From assembly GCA_012719125.1 (NCBI GenBank), contig JAAYAY010000434.1, forward strand, positions 1 to 64,000: DNA of 64,000 nucleotides. Reading direction: 5' to 3'. The notes below the pieces were generated by a model that worked only from the letters and a program-made list of their open reading frames with translations, made no database searches and was not told the origin of the DNA. This DNA comes from Planctomycetaceae bacterium (GTDB lineage: Bacteria > Planctomycetota > Planctomycetia > Pirellulales > Thermoguttaceae). Below, one piece after another: positions 45,470 through 53,780 of the stretch. The translations under genes and the position numbers were made by a program. How positions within the stretch are numbered: position 1 is the stretch's first letter; every line of letters begins with the position of its first letter.

Positions 45470-47008
45470 TCACCGCTGCTTGAATCGCTTGTCGAACGAG
45501 AGCGCGTAGATTCGGTATCCGCCACCCACTTCCACCGGTCTGCAACCGATACGTTCGTCCAGCCGATTATCCTCCCCTTCAGAACCCGCGGCAACCAGAT
45601 ATCGGGCGCCTTGACGCCGACAATCCTCCAACACCGCTTTCAGGTCCGGCGTATCCGGTTCGATGAACCACCCGGGACGATGGCAGTAATAGAGGAGGGT
45701 GATGCTCGTTCCGTGCATGGTGGCGACCGGTTCTTCCGGGGCCGTGATCTTCTGAATTGCCTGGCCGGCGGAGACAACCGCACGATCTTCCGCCGGCGTC
45801 TCGTAGGCCGGCTTGGCGGCAAAGCGCAGAGAGAAAACCAGGGCCGTGAAGAGCAGGCCGGCCACAGCAATACGCCCCGGTCGGACCCGTTCCGCGATGA
45901 CCTGCCAGCCCAGCCCGACCAGGATGCACAGTGGCGGCAGCACGGCCACGTAGTAGTAGTTCATTTCGTGAAACTTCCGCGGCAGGGCCAGCACGAGCAA
46001 CACCATTGCCGCAAGCCAGGGCAAGTAACGCAGCCAACTGCGATTGAGAAAACCGGCCAGGAACAAGGCAAATCCGACCGGCGTGAGCAGCACCGTGGTC
46101 AGATTGTCGAGCGCCTGGCGATAGAAGTCGCCCGTGAAAAGCAGGGGATCCGGCGGACGGTAGCTGGTCGCGTTGCCTTGAAGGCACGAGTAGATGTGTT
46201 CCGCGTAGGGGCTCCCGGGCGCCGCCGTGCGGATCGCATGAAAGCACCAGAGCCCGACCGGAATCGCAGAAACCACCGCTGCCACCAGGGCGAGCCGCAA
46301 CCGGCGAGGAAGAGGCCGTGCCGGTTCACAGAGGGTCGGACCGAATCTCGTCGGCCAGAGCACCATTGCCGCCAGAGGGAGCAGGAGGACGGCAAGATAG
46401 ACCTTCGTTAACAGCAGCAGGGCGTAACTCACCGCCAGCGGCACCAGCCACATTGCCCGGCCCGACGTCAGCCAACGATCGGTACAGTAGAACGTGCTGA
46501 TGGTGAAGAAAACGATCGACGCATCGAGCATGAACGTCTGCCCGTAGATCACGCTGATCGGCGAGAACGCAAGCATGGCACCTGCCCCGATCGCGGCCGC
46601 GTCGCCGTGGTGACGCCGGACCATCACGACCAGCAGCCACACGCTTGCGGTCAGGAAGGCGATGCTCGTCGCCCGGCCCCAGACGTCGAGCGAGCCGCCA
46701 CACCATTTCCAGAGCGCCCCGGTTAACTGGGCCGAGACCGAGAATTCCAGCATGTGGAGCGATCGCTCGCCGCCCACCATCACGTCCATTGTCGGATACA
46801 AAAGTCCGGCCCGTCCCTCGGCCCAATTCCTGGCGATCATCGCGTAGATCACACTCTTGGTCGAAAAGTTCCCCACCAACGGCCGAGTGATCCCCAAACT
46901 GCGGTAGCCCACGGTGAACAGCAGTAGGACAAGAAGGATCGCCCAAAAATGGCGAACTCTGGTAGACTGGGACAAAGAACCTTCAGTCATAGCGTCCGTG
47001 TCGGCCAT
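45470..47008 (-). CDS. GT39/ArnT-like glycosyltransferase, membrane
   Basis: A 512-aa polytopic membrane protein with about ten helices. The first periplasmic loop contains the acidic-residue region after LGITRPLVGNFSTKS and a WAEGRAG segment like those of dolichyl- or undecaprenyl-phosphate-sugar transferases (PMT_2-type). Such enzymes move a sugar from a lipid carrier to lipid, polymer or protein outside the membrane. A soluble C-terminal domain follows (about 410-512). It is divergent from the lipoprotein gene at 47260 and 76 bp upstream of the STAS gene on the same strand. Confidence 0.85.
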   Translation of the reverse strand: MADTDAMTEGSLSQSTRVRHFWAILLVLLLFTVGYRSLGITRPLVGNFSTKSVIYAMIARNWAEGRAGLLYPTMDVMVGGERSLHMLEFSVSAQLTGALWKWCGGSLDVWGRATSIAFLTASVWLLVVMVRRHHGDAAAIGAGAMLAFSPISVIYGQTFMLDASIVFFTISTFYCTDRWLTSGRAMWLVPLAVSYALLLLTKVYLAVLLLPLAAMVLWPTRFGPTLCEPARPLPRRLRLALVAAVVSAIPVGLWCFHAIRTAAPGSPYAEHIYSCLQGNATSYRPPDPLLFTGDFYRQALDNLTTVLLTPVGFALFLAGFLNRSWLRYLPWLAAMVLLVLALPRKFHEMNYYYVAVLPPLCILVGLGWQVIAERVRPGRIAVAGLLFTALVFSLRFAAKPAYETPAEDRAVVSAGQAIQKITAPEEPVATMHGTSITLLYYCHRPGWFIEPDTPDLKAVLEDCRRQGARYLVAAGSEGEDNRLDERIGCRPVEVGGGYRIYALSFDKRFKQR

Positions 47009-47259
47009 TTTCGGCCCAATTCAATGGAAAAAGATGCGGGTTAGGAAGACTTTTCGGCCGAATATAGCGGTGCAGTCCGGACTGTCAACAGGGACGCTGG
47101 CAATCTGGGCAATCGAGGGAGTGCGGGGCCACTTCGGCCTCGTGTTCCGCCAAGCGTTGGCACGGCCGAACTGGTCCAGCGAAAGGATTCGATGGCTCGG
47201 CCGTGCAACTTGGCCTGATGCTATGAGGGATACACTCACGCAAGAGAGAAGGTCATTCG
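47009..47259. promoter_or_regulatory. Divergent intergenic region
   Basis: A 251-bp region between the minus-strand glycosyltransferase and the plus-strand lipoprotein. It contains a perfect 12-bp palindrome CAGTCCGGACTG (47073-47084), a possible regulator site, and an AGAGAAGG ribosome binding site before 47260. No promoter boxes are clear. Confidence 0.3.
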
Positions 47260-47688
47260 ATGACTCGTCTGCGACTTGCCTTCGTGATCGGTTATTTGCT
47301 GGTCCTGTCGAGCGGCTGCCGCATGTGTGCCAGCAAATTCGACTATTGCGGGCCAACCGTGATGGGCGGATGCGGTGAAGAGTGCGGCCTGTGCGCTCCC
47401 CGCTCGGGATCGATTCTGACTGGAGCAAGCCAGCAGACGGTCTACGAAGAAGGTGCCGTCGTCGAATCCGAACCGACGATACCGGGTGAGTTGGGCCGCA
47501 ACGACTTCGTGGCCCCGATCATGCCTCGCCAAATGGTGGAAGGCCAGGAGATCGAAGGCGTAATCATCTCCATCCAGGACGGCAAAGTCGCAGAAGGCAC
47601 CGAGCCGCAGACACTCGACGTTTCGGACGCCAAACCAGCCCCGTCTCCTTCGGCCAGCAGTGGAGGCTGGTCGGTAAAACGCCAGTAA
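47260..47688 (+). CDS. Small planctomycete-type Cys-rich lipoprotein
   Basis: A 142-aa lipoprotein. The signal is FVIGYLLVLSSGC, with the lipid-modified Cys at 20. It is followed by CRMCASKFDYCGPTVMGG, a Cys-rich motif that I associate with a recurrent planctomycete family of envelope lipoproteins. A Pro/Ser-rich tail ends the protein. Function is unknown; the cysteines may form disulfides or bind metal. It begins the plus-strand set that continues with the M50 protease and HlyD adaptor. Confidence 0.8.
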   Translation: MTRLRLAFVIGYLLVLSSGCRMCASKFDYCGPTVMGGCGEECGLCAPRSGSILTGASQQTVYEEGAVVESEPTIPGELGRNDFVAPIMPRQMVEGQEIEGVIISIQDGKVAEGTEPQTLDVSDAKPAPSPSASSGGWSVKRQ

Positions 47689-47709
47689 CCTGCCGACGTA
47701 GATCCACCG

Positions 47710-48282
47710 GTGAACCTTCGCGATCGTTGCTGGCAGATCCTGCTCATCTCGTCAACGCTTGCCTTCTCCTGGCTGGCAATGATGGTGCTCCACGAAGCGG
47801 GGCACGTTCTCCATCTGCTGGCGACGGGCGGATCGATCGAGCAGATCACGCTCCATCCTCTGAAACTTTCCCACACCCTGCCCAACGTCAATCCTCACCC
47901 ACTCGTGACGGTCGTTGGCGGTCCGCTCTGGGGAGTCTTGTTTCCGCTGCTGCTCTGGTGGATCGTTGCACGCTTTCTGCCGGCACGTTCGTACCTGGCT
48001 GCGTTCTTCGCCGGATTCTGCCTTGTCGCCAACGGCGCCTACCTGGGTGGGGACGCGTTTCTTCAAGGAGGCGACGGACGCGAATTCGTCCTTCATGGCA
48101 TCCCCCCCTGGGCTCTCATCGCGGCCGGTCTGCCGGTGGCCGCCGCGGGCCTCTTCGTGTGGAACGGCCTGGGACGCCACTTCGGCCTATCGGGGGCTGA
48201 AGGTCGTGTAGACCGTGCCGACGCCCTGGCCATGACCCTCCTTTTGGCCTGTATGGTCATCCTCGGACTGGTGCTGGCGTGA
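47710..48282 (+). CDS. M50 family membrane metalloprotease-like protein
   Basis: A 190-aa membrane protein. HEAGH (H28, E29, H32) in the first hydrophobic helix is the zinc and catalytic motif of site-2-type proteases, and NGAYLGGDAF (about 100) resembles the second conserved motif. There are four to five predicted helices and no PDZ domain, so this is a minimal form. The start is GTG at 47710, 21 bp after the lipoprotein gene. Signal-coupled membrane proteolysis is possible; the substrate is unknown. Confidence 0.82.
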   Translation: MNLRDRCWQILLISSTLAFSWLAMMVLHEAGHVLHLLATGGSIEQITLHPLKLSHTLPNVNPHPLVTVVGGPLWGVLFPLLLWWIVARFLPARSYLAAFFAGFCLVANGAYLGGDAFLQGGDGREFVLHGIPPWALIAAGLPVAAAGLFVWNGLGRHFGLSGAEGRVDRADALAMTLLLACMVILGLVLA

Positions 48283-48480
48283 CGTGTCTTGTGAAGCCAA
48301 ACCCACCAAGTTCTTGCCCAATTATGGCCAGGTTCGTATGGCATTTTCGGGTGGGGTTGCTACCATAAGGTTACACACCGCAGTTTCCTGCCGGCGGTCC
48401 GTTTGGGGTACAACCTGTACCTCCAAATGACCGCCGATCCCAAACCGTCACGGGCCGACTGTCCGTAGCCTCGCCTGGAT

Positions 48481-49908
48481 ATGCAGCCCATGCATCGTAA
48501 TCGACGCGCAACACGGCGTTACGGGACCGGTACCCACATCCTCTCCGCGGCCACTCTGGTCGCCATTGTGCTTCCTTTGACAGGCTGGGCTCTCCTGGAC
48601 AACTGGTGGAACGGCGGCGACGTTGTCAAAGGACCGCTCACTTGCGAGGTTCGAAACGCCACCTTCGTCCACGAGGTCTCCCAGAAGGGAACGATCGAGT
48701 GCGCCAGCAACGTGGAGGTAAAGAGCGAAGCGGACGCCAAGGGGTTCTACACGACCAAGATCCTCGAGGTAGTGCCCGAAGGAACCTACGTCGAACCGGG
48801 CGACTTTCTGATGAGCCTCGACGCCAGTCCCTTGGAGGACCTGCTTGTTCGTCGGACGATCGAATGCAGCGGGATGGAAGCGGAGCTGATCAGGGCCGAG
48901 GCGGCGTTGGAAACGACTCGCATCGCCCTCGAAGAGTACTCCGACGGGCTCTATCCGCAGCAACAACAGCTTCTCGCCAACCAGCTAGGAAAAGCACAGG
49001 AAGACTCTCGCGTGGCGGAGCGGACACTCGGCTTCAGCGTGGATATGTATCGTCGCGGATTCGTCACGCAAATGGCCGTGGAAGCCGACGAGTATGCGGC
49101 GGAACGTGCCAAGGTCAAGTTGAGACAGGCGGAGACGAAACTCTCGGTCCTCGAAGAATACACCCGCAGGATGCGTCTCCAGCAACTCGAAGCGAGCCTG
49201 GCAGTGGCCAATGCCACCGCTCGCTATCGCCGCTATGTTTACGAGGTCGCCCTCAAGGAATTGGATCACATCAAGGAACAGATCGAGAAGTGTGTGATCA
49301 CCGCTCCGGCGTCGGGAAACGTAGTCTATGCGAACACCGAGAGCAACGGCCAGACGCTGATGATCGAACCGGGGGCGGAGGTCTGGGAACACCGCGTTGT
49401 GTTCCGTTTGCCCAATTCCGACGAGATGCAGGTCGTCGTCATGATTCCGGAAGACAAGGTGGCCCTCGTCCAGCCGGGGCAGAAGGCTCGCATCCAGTGC
49501 GAAGCCTTTCCAGACATCGAATTGGTGGGCACCGTGAAGCGGGTCAACGACTTCGCTTCGCCGACTAACTGGTGGGGGCCGCAGACCAAGGTCTTCGAGA
49601 CTCGGATCACGATCGATACGGAAAGTACCAAGGCGGCAGGTGTCGACCTGCGGCCCGGGCTGAGCGCCGAAGTGTTCATCGAAGTCGATCGGCGCGAGGA
49701 ACAACTCACGCTCCCGTTCCAGGCCGTTCTCAAACACGGCAAGAGGCGGTTCTGCCTGACCCACGACCGCAGCGGATTTCACGCACGGGAAATCGAGGTC
49801 GGCCCGTCCAACGGCAAGCACGTCATTGTGCAGGAGGGGGTCGAGGCGGGCGAGCAAGTCGTTCTCGGCGCCGCCAACTATCGCAAGGAAGTGACGCTGC
49901 CGGAGTAG
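48481..49908 (+). CDS. HlyD/RND-type membrane fusion (adaptor) protein
   Basis: A 475-aa adaptor with an N-terminal membrane anchor (about residues 22-38). It has a barrel-sandwich half (KSEADAKGFYTTKILEVVPEGTYVEPGDFL), a long coiled-coil hairpin (about 120-260), the second lipoyl half (ITAPASGNVVYANTE) and beta-barrel domain, so the whole fold is present. Such proteins bridge an inner-membrane pump to the outer membrane. No ABC or RND pump gene follows here; the next gene is on the other strand, so the partner must be elsewhere. It lies 198 bp after the M50 gene. Confidence 0.9.
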   Translation: MQPMHRNRRATRRYGTGTHILSAATLVAIVLPLTGWALLDNWWNGGDVVKGPLTCEVRNATFVHEVSQKGTIECASNVEVKSEADAKGFYTTKILEVVPEGTYVEPGDFLMSLDASPLEDLLVRRTIECSGMEAELIRAEAALETTRIALEEYSDGLYPQQQQLLANQLGKAQEDSRVAERTLGFSVDMYRRGFVTQMAVEADEYAAERAKVKLRQAETKLSVLEEYTRRMRLQQLEASLAVANATARYRRYVYEVALKELDHIKEQIEKCVITAPASGNVVYANTESNGQTLMIEPGAEVWEHRVVFRLPNSDEMQVVVMIPEDKVALVQPGQKARIQCEAFPDIELVGTVKRVNDFASPTNWWGPQTKVFETRITIDTESTKAAGVDLRPGLSAEVFIEVDRREEQLTLPFQAVLKHGKRRFCLTHDRSGFHAREIEVGPSNGKHVIVQEGVEAGEQVVLGAANYRKEVTLPE

Positions 49909-49932
49909 ACGAGGACGGTTGCGGCCCGTCGC

Positions 49933-50580
49933 CTAGGAGCGTTCGCCGGTAGCCTCCGAGGCACCGAACCGGCCCATGCGAACCGGCCCAAGCAGGTGTG
50001 CCGAACTACGGCCGAGACGCTCGCAAACGGCCGACGTCTCGCCGAAGTTGAGACCCAAAGGCTGAACCCGATCCGCCTCGACCAGGGCAACAAACCCGGT
50101 CCAGGGGTCGGGCGAGCCCGGCAGGTAGGCGATCACCAGGCCGCGATCCGTCCGGCCTGCCTCATATCCGATGCGAATCATGTCGTCGAGTTGGATCGTT
50201 ATCGGTTTAAGCGAAGGCATCGCCGCGTCGCCCCCCACGTTGCCGGCCAGAATGTCCTTGTAGATCGCATACTTGGGAAAGGCCATCACCAGGTACTTCT
50301 CGACAAGCTCCGAGAACTTGCGGGCGATCGCTCGCTTGGCCAGGAAACCGCATAGGAAGCACAACGCCACGAGAATGCCCACCGCGATCAAAAACAGGAT
50401 CGCCGTGCCCGTGGCGGTGTCGACGGGCAGGTATGTCTTCAGCGGCTTGTAGACCCCCAGCACCACATTGTAGACATAGCCCAGAAGCCCTCCGATCACC
50501 GCCAGCGGCAACAGGAAGATCAATCCGCCAATCGCCGTCGTTCTGAGAAAGCCAAAGGTCTTGGTGACTCGTTCTTTCAT
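49933..50580 (-). CDS. DUF502 family membrane protein
   Basis: A 215-aa membrane protein with two strong N-terminal helices (about residues 15-37 and 57-82) and a cytosolic beta-rich domain. The helix pair, GLIFLLPL, KYAIYKDIL and LVIAYLPGSPDPWTG fit DUF502. The function of the family is not established. Its start overlaps the upstream small ORF's stop by four bases (ATGA on the minus strand), so the two are coupled. Confidence 0.85.
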   Translation of the reverse strand: MKERVTKTFGFLRTTAIGGLIFLLPLAVIGGLLGYVYNVVLGVYKPLKTYLPVDTATGTAILFLIAVGILVALCFLCGFLAKRAIARKFSELVEKYLVMAFPKYAIYKDILAGNVGGDAAMPSLKPITIQLDDMIRIGYEAGRTDRGLVIAYLPGSPDPWTGFVALVEADRVQPLGLNFGETSAVCERLGRSSAHLLGPVRMGRFGASEATGERS

Positions 50581-50786
50581 TGGGATATTCGCTCTGCCCG
50601 CATCCGCAAGAGGGTCAAGAACTCCGCCAAATTCACCAGTCCTTCGGCTTCCTCTCGTTCGGACACACTCAGCGGCCGGCCAGAGTCTTGCCGGTCCAAC
50701 AGCGATTGCAGACGCTCGTCAACCGCCTTCGGAAGCCGAAACTGCGGCAACTCGCCTGGAAGGTCGACTTCAATGATCATGGTCAT
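50577..50786 (-). CDS. Small antitoxin-like protein
   Basis: A 69-aa acidic protein beginning MTMIIEVDLPGEL, with LPKAVDERLQSLLDRQDSG and a helical SEREEAEGLVNLAEFLTLL segment. The pattern resembles VapB-like or orphan antitoxin-type small proteins common in planctomycetes and cyanobacteria, but no toxin gene is adjacent; the coupled gene encodes the DUF502 protein. GGGAGG lies six bases upstream of the ATG at 50786. Confidence 0.65.
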   Translation of the reverse strand: MTMIIEVDLPGELPQFRLPKAVDERLQSLLDRQDSGRPLSVSEREEAEGLVNLAEFLTLLRMRAERISQ

Positions 50787-51036
50787 GGGAACCTCCCGCT
50801 TTGATTCTCCCACTCATTGTACTATCCGCTCGGCATTCGTGCACTTGCTCACAGCAGGATATCGCCGCAACGCGTTAGCCGTCAAGCAGCTGCGCCGATG
50901 TCGCACGAGGAGTCTGGTCTGTACAAGGGCATTCGGATTGACCTGGTACCGGCATTACCGTTGCTGGTTCATATGCCTTCCGACGACCACCACTCCCGTC
51001 CGGACGTGCCAAGTGCGTGAGCTTGCCGCAGGTAGC
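50787..51036. other. Intergenic region with no recognised feature
   Basis: About 250 bp between the GH78-like gene's stop and the small antitoxin-like gene's start, both on the minus strand. It should contain a promoter for the small gene pair; none was identified. The plus-strand frames are shadows of the glycosidase gene. Confidence 0.3.
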
Positions 51037-53484
51037 TCATTCTACCCGCACCAACTTCCGCCCCGACCGGTTCTCAACCTCCACGCGAAAACCCTCCGGT
51101 ACGCTCAGCCGGTAGCGGAGCATCTCGTCGTCCTGGTCCCAGCGCAGGTTGACTTCGCCGTCGGCCAGGGGAATGCGGCCTTCGCACCACTCGAGGTCCA
51201 CGTCGCCGAATCGAAGCTGAACGACCTGGTTCGGTAGATCGATGCGGTAGACGCCGAGGATGTCGCGATTGAGCGTGTGGACGATATGAGAGGCAAAGCC
51301 GTGGTCGCAACTGGCCGTGGTGCCGACGTTCTCCCACAGCGTGCCGCTGCGATCCGCCATGTACAGCAGGTAGGCCACCGACTCGTCGAGAATCTGCTGG
51401 CCGCGGCCTTCGCGAGATAGCAGCTCCATGCGGACCATGTTGCCGATGAACGAGTTGGCCAGGTGGACTTCCGGGTAGGCCTTGGTGTCCTTGCGGTCGG
51501 GCCCGAACTCGTCGCGGAGCTTCTTCCACAACTCGGGGTAGGTTTCGGGCGTGGCAACGTTGAAGAAGAAGGCAAAGTACTGGCAGACCTCGCTGCGGTT
51601 ACGGGTTACTTCGAGCTTGCCTTCCTTGCGAAGGGCGTTGTCGACGAAGAACTGACCGTCGTAGGACTGGCGGCGGATCACCTCGCGGATCTTCTCGGCC
51701 TTGGCGGTGAAATGGTCGTTGTGATACATCCGCCCCACGGCCGCCAGGGCGGCCGCATAGAGCATGTTGCTGGGGTAGTTGACATCCTGGACGAACTTGT
51801 TCGCAGCCGACCACTCGACGAACACCCAGCCTTCCAGCTTCTCGAGCAGCCCGTCCTCATTCTCAAACCGCTGGAAATAGTCCAGGAGGGGCATGATCCG
51901 GCCGCGCATAGCGTCGATCATCACCTGGTCGCCGCTCCGGGCCAAATACTCTTCCAGCTCGAGAACGAAGAACAGCGACCAGTTGGGAATGAAGTTGCCG
52001 TTGTAGTGGTCGGCCGGATAGCACATGGGCAACATGCCCTCCGGCAGGTGGGCAAACCGATCCGGCAGCAGAAAGTTCTCCAGGAAGGTCCGCTCGACCA
52101 CACACGTGCCGGTCAGGTCCGGCGCCACCCGGGCGGTGAACAGGCTGTCGCAGAGCCAGCCGGCCCGTTCTCGCGACGGGCAGTCCATGAAGATATCGAG
52201 CGTGTTCTGCCGGAAGGTCTCGACCCCGGCCGCATAGAGCCGGTTGAGCCGCTCGTCGCTGGCGGCGAAATGAGCCTGCGGCGTCGCGGGATGGGCAAGC
52301 TCGCGCAGATAGAGGCCGCTCACCCGGCACTGACCCTCCAGACAGATCGCCTTGAGGTAGCGGAACGTGTAGGGCTCCATCGACTCGATCTGGTAACTCC
52401 CCGGCTCCAACTCGTAGCGGACCACGTTCACGCAACCCAGCCGGCGGAAGTTCACGTCGTCCTTGGCCTGGGCCGTGTCGGTCAGAATCTCGTCAAAGGC
52501 GAACAACAGCACGCTCTTCGTGTCGCAGGCGACAGTCGCTCCGATCATGCCCGTCCGGTTGACGCCCATGTCGAGCACCTGGTAGCGATCGGCCGCCAGC
52601 GTCAATTCAGGCTTGTTCTTCCAGGACGTTTCCAGCCTTTCGCTGTCGATGGAAACGAGTTTCTGCATTTCGGTGGAGACCACCAGGTCCAATTCGGCTT
52701 CCGGATACCCCTTCAGTTCCGGGCTGATGGCGGTGAGGCTCCGATCCTTCCACGGTTTCTCGACCTTGTCGAGATGCTCGATTCGCCCCGCGCTCACGTG
52801 CCGCACCGGCGGGATCTCGGTCAACTCGGGATAGAGCACCCGCCGCGACAGCAAGATCTTCTCGGGCTGGGCCTCCAATTCCACGCGCAATGCCGTCGCG
52901 CCATCCGCCGCGGTGATCCACCGGAGCGAATCGGGCAAGAGCCGGTAGACCTCGATGAACGGCCGCTGGAAGCTGTACCGCTGAACCTTCTGAACCCGGT
53001 AGTCCAGCACGCGGGCCTGGAACGACTGCCCTTCACCCAGCGTCGACGCCAGCACGTCCGCCCCCTGAATCACTTCGGCCTGAAGGAACGACGGCTGATC
53101 GAGCACGTAGTAGCTGTTGGCGTTGTAGCCGGCCACCTCGACGGCCACCACGTTGCTGCCCGCTTTCAGTTGCGGGGTGACATCGATCTTGTCCATCCGG
53201 TAGAACCCGTGCGGCCCGCGAGCCGGCCCGTGGGCCACCAGTTCCCCATTGATCCACGCCCGGTAGATCGTCGAGGCGGCCACCCGCAGCACGACCTTTT
53301 CGTTCAGATCCCGGACGTTGACGACCGCCCGAAACCCCAACGACAGGTTCATCTCTTCCGCTCGGCCCTTAGCCCAAACGGGCTGGGCGGATTGGAAGGA
53401 AAGGGTTTCGATGGCGTGGGCATGGGGGGGGAGGAGGACGAGGAGGAAAGCGGCAATCAGGGGGGGAAGGAGTTGGTGTTTCAT
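51037..53484 (-). CDS. GH78-like alpha-L-rhamnosidase family protein, secreted
   Basis: An 815-aa secreted enzyme. The signal peptide LLPPLIAAFLLVLLPPHAHA spans residues 1-24. The N-terminal sandwich (about 30-170; AWINGELVAHGPARGPHGFYRMDKIDV) is typical of GH78, with further beta modules. The (alpha/alpha)6 barrel at about 410-730 contains FMDCPSRERAGWLCDS, the equivalent of the conserved DCPQR-type catalytic segment, and EWSAANKF. It should remove alpha-L-rhamnose or a similar sugar from a polysaccharide or glycoside. The ATG at 53484 is used; an upstream GTG fifteen codons earlier has no support. It lies divergent from the SHD1 array. Confidence 0.85.
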   Translation of the reverse strand: MKHQLLPPLIAAFLLVLLPPHAHAIETLSFQSAQPVWAKGRAEEMNLSLGFRAVVNVRDLNEKVVLRVAASTIYRAWINGELVAHGPARGPHGFYRMDKIDVTPQLKAGSNVVAVEVAGYNANSYYVLDQPSFLQAEVIQGADVLASTLGEGQSFQARVLDYRVQKVQRYSFQRPFIEVYRLLPDSLRWITAADGATALRVELEAQPEKILLSRRVLYPELTEIPPVRHVSAGRIEHLDKVEKPWKDRSLTAISPELKGYPEAELDLVVSTEMQKLVSIDSERLETSWKNKPELTLAADRYQVLDMGVNRTGMIGATVACDTKSVLLFAFDEILTDTAQAKDDVNFRRLGCVNVVRYELEPGSYQIESMEPYTFRYLKAICLEGQCRVSGLYLRELAHPATPQAHFAASDERLNRLYAAGVETFRQNTLDIFMDCPSRERAGWLCDSLFTARVAPDLTGTCVVERTFLENFLLPDRFAHLPEGMLPMCYPADHYNGNFIPNWSLFFVLELEEYLARSGDQVMIDAMRGRIMPLLDYFQRFENEDGLLEKLEGWVFVEWSAANKFVQDVNYPSNMLYAAALAAVGRMYHNDHFTAKAEKIREVIRRQSYDGQFFVDNALRKEGKLEVTRNRSEVCQYFAFFFNVATPETYPELWKKLRDEFGPDRKDTKAYPEVHLANSFIGNMVRMELLSREGRGQQILDESVAYLLYMADRSGTLWENVGTTASCDHGFASHIVHTLNRDILGVYRIDLPNQVVQLRFGDVDLEWCEGRIPLADGEVNLRWDQDDEMLRYRLSVPEGFRVEVENRSGRKLVRVE

Positions 53485-53780
53485 GGGGATATGCCCGGGT
53501 AAGAACTCGCAATCTGTCCTGGCGTACACAGATGGCCATTGTAACCTCGTGCCGATGCTGGCGTACAGTGACCACGGTTGGGCGATTTCGGCGTTCTCGC
53601 GTCCGCGATCCCTGATTTCCGGGGCCCTATCGTTCTTGCCAAAACAAGGAGAGAAACGCTCCTTCGAGGGCCAAATTCGTGGTGTGTTTCAGTTGACATA
53701 ACCAGATCGATGAAGGAAACTGCGTGCAATCGGGCACGAATCGACCCGACACGCAGTGACAACGACCGAAAGGACGGTTC
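53485..53780. promoter_or_regulatory. Divergent region before the SHD1 array
   Basis: A 296-bp region between the GH78-like gene (minus) and the SHD1 array (plus). No ORF is called. A TTGACA at 53694-53699 is a possible -35, but no good -10 follows at 17 bp. AAAGGA precedes the ATG at 53781. Confidence 0.3.

Noticed and set aside
51463-53502. 679-codon plus-strand frame opposite the GH78-like gene
   Set aside because: Arg/His/Val/Gly-rich shadow of the minus-strand glycosidase; it has no recognisable domain or ribosome binding site.
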